Positions 1 to 6,467 of a stretch of DNA of 45,545 nucleotides are shown here, piece after piece (within the stretch, counting starts at the first letter, position 1; every line of letters starts with the position of its first letter). Source of the stretch: a virus. The notes beneath the pieces were generated by a model. That model saw only the letters and a program-made list of their open reading frames with translations. It did no database searches and had not been told where the DNA came from. The stretch spans positions 1 through 45,545 of IMG/VR virus record IMGVR_UViG_3300033141_004712; one strand, written 5' to 3'. Made by a program: the position numbers and the translations under genes.

Positions 1-83
1 GAAATGTGGTTGGTAAATTCTATATCAGTTCATTTGCCAATACCCCTAAAAATATATATTACTATCAAGAAGTAAACTTATGA
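1..83 (+). CDS. 3' end of the gene cut at the right edge of the window (if circular)
   Basis: Joined to the last base of the window, this stretch reads as 27 open codons ending in TGA at 81-83, in the same frame as the gene starting at 45386. No start codon with a ribosome site lies inside it, so it is best read as the C-terminal part of that gene, about 80 residues in total. The product is not recognised. The join is an inference, since an open stretch of this length could occur by chance. Confidence 0.5.
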   Translation, partial: NVVGKFYISSFANTPKNIYYYQEVNL

Positions 84-103
84 ATAAATTGCGAGGAGGA
101 ACG

Positions 104-265
104 ATGAAAATAATTCGTGTTAGAAATTGCGAGGAATGTCCGTATCACCACTCTAAAGATTGGAGAAACGGGCAGAAAAAATATCTTTGCGTTAAGAGTG
201 ATATGGGTTTTATGATACGAGGTAAAGAAATCCCTGAATGGTGTCCACTGGAGGATGATAACTAA
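104..265 (+). CDS. small Cys-rich protein, CxxC...EWCPL family
   Basis: A 53-residue protein. The start at 104 is chosen because GAGGAGG lies just upstream; an ATG at 80 has no such site. Cysteines occur as C-E-E-C near residue 9, a single C in the middle, and a C-terminal E-W-C-P-L motif, suggesting a small metal-binding fold. The gene at 44317 has the same layout (C-x-x-C-P-Y, then IPEWCPL), so the two are paralogues near opposite edges of the window and close together if the genome is circular. Function unknown. Confidence 0.7.
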   Translation: MKIIRVRNCEECPYHHSKDWRNGQKKYLCVKSDMGFMIRGKEIPEWCPLEDDN

Positions 266-274
266 TTCCATAAT

Positions 275-291
275 TATACAATTTTTGTATA
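275..291. promoter_or_regulatory. short inverted repeat upstream of the 313 gene
   Basis: TATACAA and TTGTATA are separated by TTT. The site lies between two genes and overlaps a TATAGT hexamer that could act as a -10 box, but no convincing -35 is visible. It may be an operator, a weak promoter or chance in AT-rich DNA. Confidence 0.3.
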
Positions 292-312
292 GTAAAAGAA
301 ATAGGAGGTTTA

Positions 313-663
313 ATGAGTAAAGAAACTTTTAAGATAAAGAAAGGGAAAACATATAGAACAAAGGATTCTAATGTTATGAAGTGCCTAAAAGGGAAGAAAG
401 ATTGTAAGCCCTTAATTAGAAAAAGATATGCAGGTGAGCATTTTTTATGTTCGGGTTATGTTAAAAGACCTCGCAATAATTTAGCGGACAGAATAAGAAT
501 ATGCGACCATTATAGTTGGTTTGGGGATTTTACGCCTGATGAAGCATTGACATTTGCTAAATGCTTAATCCATTCAACCGAAACAATATTACTACACCAT
601 AATAAGCCATACAAAAAATGGCGCAAGGAGTGTTTTTTGAAAGATAAAAGGTATAAAAAATGA
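313..663 (+). CDS. hypothetical protein, 116 residues
   Basis: Start supported by an AGGAGG site just upstream. A lysine/arginine-rich protein with scattered Cys and His residues (cysteines near residues 24, 31, 46 and 63). These could bind metal, but no known finger is clear. The stop overlaps the start of the methyltransferase (ATGA), so the two are probably translationally coupled. A role accessory to the methyltransferase is only a guess from position. Confidence 0.7.
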   Translation: MSKETFKIKKGKTYRTKDSNVMKCLKGKKDCKPLIRKRYAGEHFLCSGYVKRPRNNLADRIRICDHYSWFGDFTPDEALTFAKCLIHSTETILLHHNKPYKKWRKECFLKDKRYKK

Positions 664-1769
664 AAGACACAATCATACAAGGAAATTGTTTAGAAGTGCT
701 AAAAACTTTACTTGATGAAAGCATTGATTGTTGTGTGACCTCTCCGCCTTATTGGTCGCTCCGGGATTATCAAGTTTCTGATTATATATGGGATGGGAAC
801 GATAATTGCGAACATACTTGGATTACACACATTAAAAAACCCACTGGCGGCAAGGGAGATAATGCCAATGTTGGTTCTAATAAAAATAATTTTGCTAATA
901 TGCGTGACCACAATATTGTTTCTAATTTCTGTTCTAAATGTGGTGCTTGGAAAGGAAGTTTAGGACTTGAGCCGACTTTTCAATTATATATAAAACATCT
1001 TTGCGATATTTTTGACGAAGTAAAAAGAGTGCTAAAAAAAGAAGGGACACTCTGGGTTAATCTTGGGGATACTTACTCTGTAAGTGGGGGCGCAGGAAGT
1101 CAATATAAGCCCAATAAATGGGAACGACAAAAAAAGATAGAGAGTGATAGCAGGCATTATGGAGGGCATATTTGTAAAGATTTACTCCCGAAATCCCTTT
1201 GTCAAATACCCCCACGATTCGCTATCGCTATGACTGAAAGAGGATGGATATTGAGAAATGAATTGATTTGGCATAAACCCAATTGTATGCCTTCTTCTAT
1301 TAAAGACCGCTTCACGGTGGATTTTGAAAAAATTTACTTTTTCACAAAAAGCCCTAAATATTATTTTGAAACGCAATATGAGCCATTGGCAGAAGCCACA
1401 AAAATACGATTAAAACATAGATTTAATCATACAAAAGGCGATATAGCAAGTGCTGTTAAGTCTACGGGAATTAGAAAATATCAGGAAAATTACAAAGGGG
1501 AGAAGGTGAAAGGAAGGATTAAACGATGTGTTTGGTCAATACCGACAAAAGGTTATAGCGAGGCGCATTATGCCGTATATCCTGAAGACCTTGTGGTTAC
1601 GCCTATAAAAGCAGGTTGCCCGGTTGGTGGTGTTGTTCTGGACCCGTTCTTCGGGTCGGGAACGACCGGGCTTGTAGCAAAGAAACTCCAGAGACACTAT
1701 CTTGGCATTGAACTTAATCCTACTTACATTGAAATAGCGAAGAGGCGTATAGGTGAGTTTCTATGGTAG
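660..1769 (+). CDS. DNA methyltransferase (N4-cytosine/N6-adenine type)
   Basis: A 369-residue S-adenosylmethionine-dependent DNA amino-methyltransferase. The catalytic motif T-S-P-P-Y-W is at residues 27-32 and the SAM-binding motif D-P-F-F-G-S-G-T-T at about 328-336. This catalytic-first order is that of the beta class. SPPY is common in m4C enzymes but also occurs in m6A enzymes, so the modified base is not settled. A pair of cysteines in C-S-K-C-G-A-W near residue 90, with an earlier C-x-H, suggests a small zinc site inserted between the motifs. No restriction endonuclease is adjacent, so it is probably an orphan enzyme protecting phage DNA or marking sites. The start overlaps the preceding stop (ATGA). 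Confidence 0.93.
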   Translation: MKDTIIQGNCLEVLKTLLDESIDCCVTSPPYWSLRDYQVSDYIWDGNDNCEHTWITHIKKPTGGKGDNANVGSNKNNFANMRDHNIVSNFCSKCGAWKGSLGLEPTFQLYIKHLCDIFDEVKRVLKKEGTLWVNLGDTYSVSGGAGSQYKPNKWERQKKIESDSRHYGGHICKDLLPKSLCQIPPRFAIAMTERGWILRNELIWHKPNCMPSSIKDRFTVDFEKIYFFTKSPKYYFETQYEPLAEATKIRLKHRFNHTKGDIASAVKSTGIRKYQENYKGEKVKGRIKRCVWSIPTKGYSEAHYAVYPEDLVVTPIKAGCPVGGVVLDPFFGSGTTGLVAKKLQRHYLGIELNPTYIEIAKRRIGEFLW

Positions 1770-1814
1770 ATAATTTGCCGGAAAAATTGGAGGGTATCCA
1801 ACGAAATTACTTTT

Positions 1815-2729
1815 ATGAATATTCTACTTATCAACATTGACAGCACCATACCAAATGTAGCCCTTAAAAAGATAGAACTCTATCATAAGCAGCGGGGGGA
1901 TAAAATAGTATGGGATATGCCACTATTCTCCGATTGGGCTGATAAAATTTATGTTTCCTGCGTGTTTGACTGGAATAGAGATAAATGCAAGCAATGGGAG
2001 AATATGGCGCATAAAGAGCAAATAGGCGGCACAGGGTATGATTTATATGTAAAATTACCGCCAGAGATAGAGCAAATGAAGCCAAAGATAAATTACGGCT
2101 TTACCACAAGGGGTTGTATAAGAAACTGCCCATTTTGCGTGGTGCCAAGAACAGAAGGTAAAATCCGGGCGGTGGGCGATATATACGATTTTTGGGATGG
2201 CAAAAGCAAAGAATTGTTTATAATGGACAATAACATTCTGGCATTGCCACAGCATTTTATGAAGATAGCGGATCAGATAATCAAGGAAAAACTTGTTGTG
2301 GATTTTAATCAGGGATTAGACCATAGATTATTAACAAATGAAATATGCCAGAAGTTATTTAAAATAAAACATAAATACGAAATTCGCCTTGCCTTTGATG
2401 ATATAAGATACTATCCCACTGTTAAAAAAGCAATGGCAATATTAAGAAATAATGGTTTAAAGGATTGGGGAACAAGGTGGTATGTATTTTCTGGATTACG
2501 TGATAATTTTGCTACTACTTACGAAAGATTGATTTATCTTAAAAACAATAAACAGTTGGGTTATGTTATGCGGGACCGCAGGATTTATGATAATAAAGAA
2601 ATAACGGCTTTGGCAGTATGGAGCCATTTACCTTCCACTTTCAAAATGGACTTTAAGGAATTTATCTCGGTAGTGCCAAGAGGAAAAATCTATTATCCCT
2701 ACATTAAAAAATACTGGGATATATTATAA
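1815..2729 (+). CDS. radical SAM enzyme with cobalamin-binding-like N-terminus
   Basis: A 304-residue protein. Residues 1-80 begin with a beta-strand/helix pattern (MNILLIN...) like the N-terminal part of B12-binding radical SAM proteins. The 4Fe-4S cluster motif is G-C-I-R-N-C-P-F-C with cysteines at 101, 105 and 108 (CX3CX2C), preceded by YGFTTRG. Such enzymes reductively cleave SAM to make a 5'-deoxyadenosyl radical. The substrate is unknown. It follows the methyltransferase, so a nucleic-acid target is possible but unproven. Shine-Dalgarno support is weak: GGAGGG lies about 20 nt upstream. The 3' end overlaps the convergent gene by 6 bp. Confidence 0.85.
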   Translation: MNILLINIDSTIPNVALKKIELYHKQRGDKIVWDMPLFSDWADKIYVSCVFDWNRDKCKQWENMAHKEQIGGTGYDLYVKLPPEIEQMKPKINYGFTTRGCIRNCPFCVVPRTEGKIRAVGDIYDFWDGKSKELFIMDNNILALPQHFMKIADQIIKEKLVVDFNQGLDHRLLTNEICQKLFKIKHKYEIRLAFDDIRYYPTVKKAMAILRNNGLKDWGTRWYVFSGLRDNFATTYERLIYLKNNKQLGYVMRDRRIYDNKEITALAVWSHLPSTFKMDFKEFISVVPRGKIYYPYIKKYWDIL

Positions 2730-3434
2730 AAACTTCTTTTGTATTATATCCACACATTGTGAAGCTGATTTTTTAATTTCAGTTTCTGTAAATCTGAATA
2801 CTGTATAACCTAAAAAATTAAGCCAATAATTTCTATTAAAATCTCTCTCTTTTATATGTGGTAAATTATGCCAATAATCCCCATCACAATAAATAATTAT
2901 TTTATTGGGCAAAAGAAAATCCACAATGGTTTTTGCTTCTTTTATTGGCACTTGTTCCATAAAAGGGATATTGCGGCTTTCTAATTCCTTTTTTATCGCT
3001 AATTCTATTTGAGTATTTTTATTTTTTTGATGTCTAAATTGATAGACTCTCGCACATAATAAAGAACAAAATTTGCCCCGTTGTTGTTTTAATCTATGCA
3101 TTCTTGTAAAAAATTCCTTACCACATTCTTGGCACTTAACTTTTATCTGCCTATTTTTGAAATTAGGATTATTTCTCCCATGCATAAATAATTTACGGCA
3201 CTTATCAGAACAAGTTTTATTGTTCCCTCTTTTCTCTAAATATTGAGGCAATTCATATTCCTTACCGCAATATTGACATCTTTTCTTTATATATTTAGTT
3301 CTTTTTTTGTGTTTTATAGTTTTATTATAAGAATACCAACAATGCGGGGAACAAAATTTGCCTCCTCCCCTTCTAATTTCAGATTTATATGTTGAAAACT
3401 TTTTCCCACAATGTAAACATTTTCTATCAATCAT
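2724..3434 (-). CDS. Vsr/EDxHD-like endonuclease with N-terminal zinc-finger repeats
   Basis: A 236-residue protein. The first 135 residues hold three similar units of the form C-x-x-C-G-K-x-[FY]...C-S-x-x-C at about 6-32, 53-80 and 100-127, probably zinc ribbons for DNA binding. The C-terminal 90 residues resemble the Vsr/DUF559 nuclease fold: IVDF, then CDGDYWH, then RDFNRNYWL, then GYTVFRFTETEI. This fits the very-short-patch-repair-like homing endonucleases known as EDxHD. Position at the tip of the late arm, convergent with the radical SAM gene, fits a free-standing homing endonuclease. Confidence 0.75.
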   Translation of the reverse strand: MIDRKCLHCGKKFSTYKSEIRRGGGKFCSPHCWYSYNKTIKHKKRTKYIKKRCQYCGKEYELPQYLEKRGNNKTCSDKCRKLFMHGRNNPNFKNRQIKVKCQECGKEFFTRMHRLKQQRGKFCSLLCARVYQFRHQKNKNTQIELAIKKELESRNIPFMEQVPIKEAKTIVDFLLPNKIIIYCDGDYWHNLPHIKERDFNRNYWLNFLGYTVFRFTETEIKKSASQCVDIIQKKFL

Positions 3435-3439
3435 ATAGA

Positions 3440-4183
3440 TTATTCTATTATATCCCCCATTGGTGTTATAATCTTGCCTTCAATTATATTTATTGTAAAA
3501 TCTTGGAAATTACCATTCTTCAATATATACCCAAAGAAAAAGGAATTTATCCAGCGATTCTGGATACCCTTCATATATTCAGGGTCATTAGTGCATAAAC
3601 ACCCAGCCGATTTTATTTCAGTTTTATCATTATCATCTATCGGCGAAGTTATCATATATGATTGATTTGTGTGATTGTGGAACAACCTGATATTTTTTCG
3701 GCAATTAACTGCCACTTTTTTTGTAAAGATGTCATTTTGATAACCATCTCCATGTATAAAATACAATTTACCCAATTTATACCATTTTCCAGCGGGAATA
3801 AAAATATATCCTCTTTCAATTAATTTTAATTTTTGTTTTACCCCCGCTTTCTTACCCTCTATTTGTGGATATTCCAAATAAAATTTATCTAATCTTTCCT
3901 CGTGATTCCCCATTAAAAATATTTTTTTGCTTTTGGCGGCCGCTCTATCTATTTTATCTAATATCCGATTAGCGATACGCAGTTCCCGATTTGTTTCATT
4001 GATACACCAATCAATCCCCCTGCTATGTCTTTTATGAGTATTAAATCTGCTTATTGCGTATAAATCAAGCAAATCCCCACCAATAATAACATAATGTGGC
4101 TTTGTCTTTTTAATAAATCTAATGAGTAAATTTATATATCTTTCATCGGAATGTATATCCGCAAAAGCAATATATCTAATCAT
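3440..4183 (-). CDS. calcineurin-like metallophosphoesterase
   Basis: A 247-residue protein with the ordered metal-ligand motifs of the family: D-x-H (FADIHSD, residues 7-13), G-G-D (35-37), G-N-H-E (91-94), H-G-D (143-145) and H-N-H (168-170). It hydrolyses phosphomonoesters or phosphodiesters; the substrate is not predictable. The start overlaps the preceding gene by 8 bp, placing it at the end of the lysis/late operon. Phage members of this family include protein phosphatases and nucleases, so either is possible. Confidence 0.9.
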   Translation of the reverse strand: MIRYIAFADIHSDERYINLLIRFIKKTKPHYVIIGGDLLDLYAISRFNTHKRHSRGIDWCINETNRELRIANRILDKIDRAAAKSKKIFLMGNHEERLDKFYLEYPQIEGKKAGVKQKLKLIERGYIFIPAGKWYKLGKLYFIHGDGYQNDIFTKKVAVNCRKNIRLFHNHTNQSYMITSPIDDNDKTEIKSAGCLCTNDPEYMKGIQNRWINSFFFGYILKNGNFQDFTINIIEGKIITPMGDIIE

Positions 4184-4364
4184 TCTTTAATATCTCCTTT
4201 ATTTCAGTTCTCTGGTAACCGAGACAATCAAGTAGTTTAAATACCATTGATTTTGCCTCTTGGATAGACAATTGTGTGTTATGCGGTAAATAAAAAAAGG
4301 TTAGTTCGCCATAACCCGGTAGATTTGCTTTTATTTCGTTATTTTCCTTTTGTATCTTTATCAC
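4176..4364 (-). CDS. small hypothetical protein related to the 5797-6084 product
   Basis: About 62 residues from a GTG start at 4364, preceded at some distance by GAGGGGG and overlapping the end of the gene before it. An ATG at 4439 in the same frame lacks a ribosome site. The C-terminal half (SIQEAKSMVFKLLDCLGY) resembles YKKAKEMIYFLLDILGLG in the product of 5797-6084, so the two may be diverged paralogues. Function unknown. Confidence 0.5.
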   Translation of the reverse strand: MIKIQKENNEIKANLPGYGELTFFYLPHNTQLSIQEAKSMVFKLLDCLGYQRTEIKEILKND

Positions 4365-4596
4365 TTTTGTCTTCTTTTTCCCCCTCAAAGAAATATACGG
4401 GTGAACCCTCAAGCAGGATAGAGTTATGCAAAATGACATTAAGCAATGCTATCATATATGCCATTTGTTGATTAGAAATGGCATATAACGCTATTGTTGT
4501 CTTTTCCACTATCACAGAAAAAGAGCAACCCTCAGGATACACCCGCATATTTATAACAATAGGGGGGAACAGTTTTTTTGCTTTTTCAATATCCAT
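4339..4596 (-). CDS. hypothetical protein, 85 residues
   Basis: Begins 16 bp after the holin stop with weak ribosome-site support and ends overlapping the next gene. The middle is moderately hydrophobic (SNQQMAYMIALLNVIL) and the C-terminus is charged and Lys/Asp/Glu-rich. No family recognised. Position in the lysis region is compatible with a small accessory lysis protein, but nothing in the sequence proves it. Confidence 0.6.
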   Translation of the reverse strand: MDIEKAKKLFPPIVINMRVYPEGCSFSVIVEKTTIALYAISNQQMAYMIALLNVILHNSILLEGSPVYFFEGEKEDKSDKDTKGK

Positions 4597-4612
4597 TTAC
4601 TTAATCACTTTA

Positions 4613-4852
4613 TTATTTCTTTTTCCCTTCCACAATAGCGACAATCTTTGCAAGCAGTTCATCATCCTTTTTTGAAGGCGTGAACTTCGCAATCGCTCTT
4701 GCAATACTGTATATCATCACAATTGCAGCCACTATCTTCGCCGAAATTTCAGGCGGTATTAGATTTTGAACTGCAAAATATATCGCCGCTACTGACGATA
4801 GAACCGACAACCAGAACTCCGTTGTTTTCCAACCTTCTTTTATTTCTTTCAT
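4613..4852 (-). CDS. putative holin
   Basis: A 79-residue protein with two hydrophobic segments, about residues 12-30 (FWLSVLSSVAAIYFAV) and 36-55 (ISAKIVAAIVMIYSIARAI), and a charged C-terminus. This is a typical holin layout. It lies close to the M15 endolysin. The start at 4852 has AAGGAGGTGA 5-6 nt upstream, an almost perfect anti-SD match. An in-frame ATG at 4918 also has a ribosome site (GGAAGG) and would add 22 basic residues, so a longer second form is possible. Confidence 0.7.
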   Translation of the reverse strand: MKEIKEGWKTTEFWLSVLSSVAAIYFAVQNLIPPEISAKIVAAIVMIYSIARAIAKFTPSKKDDELLAKIVAIVEGKKK

Positions 4853-4921
4853 CTTATTCACCTCCTTTTTAACCTTGAAGAACGCCTTAATCATTCGCCA
4901 CATTTGTTTGATTTTCATTTT

Positions 4922-5119
4922 CTACCTTCCCTTTTGTTTTCTCTTTTTCTTCTTTTTAGCAATCTTATCACCAATTTTATTATCGGTGTAAGGGGGAACG
5001 TCATTACTCCCTTCCTGCTCATCCATCTCTTTTTCCACCTTTTTAACTCTCTTTCCATAGTCCCAAACATACACTGTCCTTTTAGCAGATTTTGATTTTC
5101 TTTTCTTCATATTTCCCAT
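4922..5119 (-). CDS. small basic protein, 65 residues
   Basis: Lysine/arginine-rich at both ends with an acidic middle (EKEMDEQEG). An AGGAG site precedes the start. It sits between the endolysin and the holin and overlaps the endolysin 3' end. No hydrophobic segment, so it is not a holin or spanin by itself. No family recognised. Confidence 0.6.
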   Translation of the reverse strand: MGNMKKRKSKSAKRTVYVWDYGKRVKKVEKEMDEQEGSNDVPPYTDNKIGDKIAKKKKKRKQKGR

Positions 5120-5564
5120 CCACTCCTAAAAAGATTTTTCTTTCCGTCGTGCCACCCGAGATATGAAGCCAACGCTTGCGTGGTTTAGTCCTCTTCTCAA
5201 TTATTATTCTATGAAACGGCAGCCCTTCTTTAACGGCGAAAATGATAATATCCTCTATCCCTGTTTCAAAGTCATCGTAGTCCCAAGAGGGTTGAACAAT
5301 GTCCACCGCTAAACCTCTGGTATGCCTGCTATTTGTTGCACCACCGACCCGAGAATTGAGTTTTTTACCCCGAAACCCACTTGAAATTATGAACTTACCA
5401 AACCTATCGGATAGTGGGTCTATCACTGCTTTGAGAAAATCGTGCAATGGAATAATGAACGGTATTGTCTCTATTCTGTTTATATCTTGCAAATCTCTGT
5501 GGTTAGTGCCAGAGACCTCGTAATAGGTATAATACCGGGAAACCTTAAAATCAGGGACAATCAC
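5082..5564 (-). CDS. endolysin, M15-family peptidase
   Basis: A 160-residue enzyme of the VanY/Peptidase_M15 type that cuts peptide cross-links of peptidoglycan. The core is SGFRGKKLN (62-70), then SRHTRGLAVDI with zinc ligands H81 and D88, then RWLHIS with H134. This is the H-x6-D...H arrangement of the family. No signal peptide, so release depends on a holin, which is encoded nearby. The start is a GTG that overlaps the preceding stop (GTGA) with GGGAG upstream. Confidence 0.9.
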   Translation of the reverse strand: MIVPDFKVSRYYTYYEVSGTNHRDLQDINRIETIPFIIPLHDFLKAVIDPLSDRFGKFIISSGFRGKKLNSRVGGATNSRHTRGLAVDIVQPSWDYDDFETGIEDIIIFAVKEGLPFHRIIIEKRTKPRKRWLHISGGTTERKIFLGVDGKYEEKKIKIC

Positions 5565-5800
5565 GGCAATATTCTCCCTACAATTTTTTCTGCAACTATG
5601 GTTGCTATTATAGCAATTATTGAAGCACCGAGAGTAACCTTTAGTGCTAATGTATCAAATTTGCGTAAAAGCCCTTTACGACCTTCATCACCGTAGATAG
5701 TTTTTTCGTGTTTATCCACAAGTGCTTTGATATAAGATATGTCCTTCTGTATCCTGACAATATTTATCTTTATTTCGCCGATGTCTTTATTTACGCTCAT
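5561..5800 (-). CDS. XhlA-like/holin-like small membrane protein
   Basis: A 79-residue protein with an N-terminal coiled-coil-like stretch (about residues 5-45, IGEIKINIVRIQKDISYIK) followed by one hydrophobic segment (ALKVTLGASIIAIIATIVA) and a short tail. This is the layout of XhlA-type proteins that act with holins. It directly precedes the endolysin with overlapping GTGA, and its own start overlaps the previous gene (ATGA). Confidence 0.65.
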   Translation of the reverse strand: MSVNKDIGEIKINIVRIQKDISYIKALVDKHEKTIYGDEGRKGLLRKFDTLALKVTLGASIIAIIATIVAEKIVGRILP

Positions 5801-6084
5801 TCGTCATCATCTCCTTTGCAGATTGCGCATTTTTTATCACCACACTCGTATTTATGCCCGTGAACAATTTTTAATGCGATATTCTTCTTGGCAAACTTAT
5901 TATGCCCCAGTCCCAGAATGTCAAGAAGAAAATATATCATCTCTTTTGCTTTTTTATAGTCCAATTCATCATAATCATCTTTAGTCTCAAAAACATATTT
6001 TTGGCAAATAACCTCGCCATTTTCCAATTCTTCTTTTTCAATTATAATGTAACCGTTAATCGCTTTTTCTATCATTATTTTCAT
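5797..6084 (-). CDS. hypothetical protein with C-terminal Cys cluster
   Basis: A 95-residue protein. The ATG at 6084 is preferred over a GTG at 6093 because GGTGGAG lies between. Two visible parts are an acidic, amphipathic central region (YKKAKEMIYFLLDILGLG) resembling that of 4176-4364, and a C-terminus with C-G-D-K-K-C-A-I-C-K, a likely metal site. First gene of the overlapping lysis cluster. Function unknown. Confidence 0.65.
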   Translation of the reverse strand: MKIMIEKAINGYIIIEKEELENGEVICQKYVFETKDDYDELDYKKAKEMIYFLLDILGLGHNKFAKKNIALKIVHGHKYECGDKKCAICKGDDDE

Positions 6085-6156
6085 AAACTCCACCGCCTTT
6101 TATGTATCCAGATTTAGCCATACCTAAATATCCTTGCATACTTTATCTCAAATCGC

Positions 6157-6205
6157 TACCCGCCCAAAATGCGCATTAACCTTTCGGTCAGAGGCGTGGC
6201 GGGTA
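6157..6205 (-). ncRNA. structured leader RNA candidate upstream of the lysis cluster
   Basis: Read on the minus strand, 8-nt arms TACCCGCC and GGCGGGTA close an element that contains an inner 5-bp hairpin with a GAAA tetraloop (arms 6186-6190 and 6177-6181). It is GC-richer than its surroundings and lies in the 130-nt gap before the lysis genes. No known riboswitch class is recognised. It could be a leader, a small RNA or a processing site. Confidence 0.35.
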
Positions 6206-6217
6206 TGTTATACAGAA

Positions 6218-6325
6218 CTATCTCTTTTTAGGATGACGGCATACACTTGTTTTGTTCCTGCCTCTGCCACCCGACAGCCAACCTCTGCGACTGCCGTCCT
6301 TTCTTCCAAAGCCACTTCTTCGCAT
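6218..6325 (-). CDS. Gly/Arg-rich micro-protein, 35 residues
   Basis: Short gene with a strong ribosome site (AGGAGGTAAT directly before ATG). The product is basic and glycine-rich (GFGRKDGSRRG, SGGRGRN) and ends C-R-H-P-K-K-R. Placed between the fibre and lysis genes and flanked on both sides by GC-rich, structured DNA. No family recognised with confidence. Confidence 0.5.
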   Translation of the reverse strand: MRRSGFGRKDGSRRGWLSGGRGRNKTSVCRHPKKR

Positions 6326-6384
6326 ATTACCTCCTAAACTATGGACGGGTTTTGTTCATTTGTCCCGCCCTGCAACGACTCCGC

Positions 6385-6442
6385 AGAGCCGTCCCATTGA
6401 GTCCGCTAAATAAACGGCGAGAGTATTCGCTTAATCGGCTCT
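6385..6442 (-). ncRNA. structured, GC-richer segment after the fibre gene
   Basis: On the minus strand, AGAGCCG and CGGCTCT (7-nt arms) enclose two smaller hairpins, GCGA/TCGC and CCG/CGG. The whole element is 58 nt, too short for a normal tRNA. It lies directly downstream of the fibre gene stop and upstream of the 35-residue gene. It could be a stabilising 3' structure or a small RNA. Confidence 0.3.
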
Positions 6443-6467
6443 AAAAGTAGAAAAAAGATTAAATATA

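Noticed and set aside
660-1769. Restriction-modification system
   Set aside because: Only the methyltransferase is recognisable; neighbours show no restriction endonuclease motif. The Vsr-like nuclease lies on the opposite arm.
6385-6442. tRNA gene
   Set aside because: A 7-bp closing stem is present, but the element is only 58 nt and lacks a T-loop and a plausible anticodon arm.
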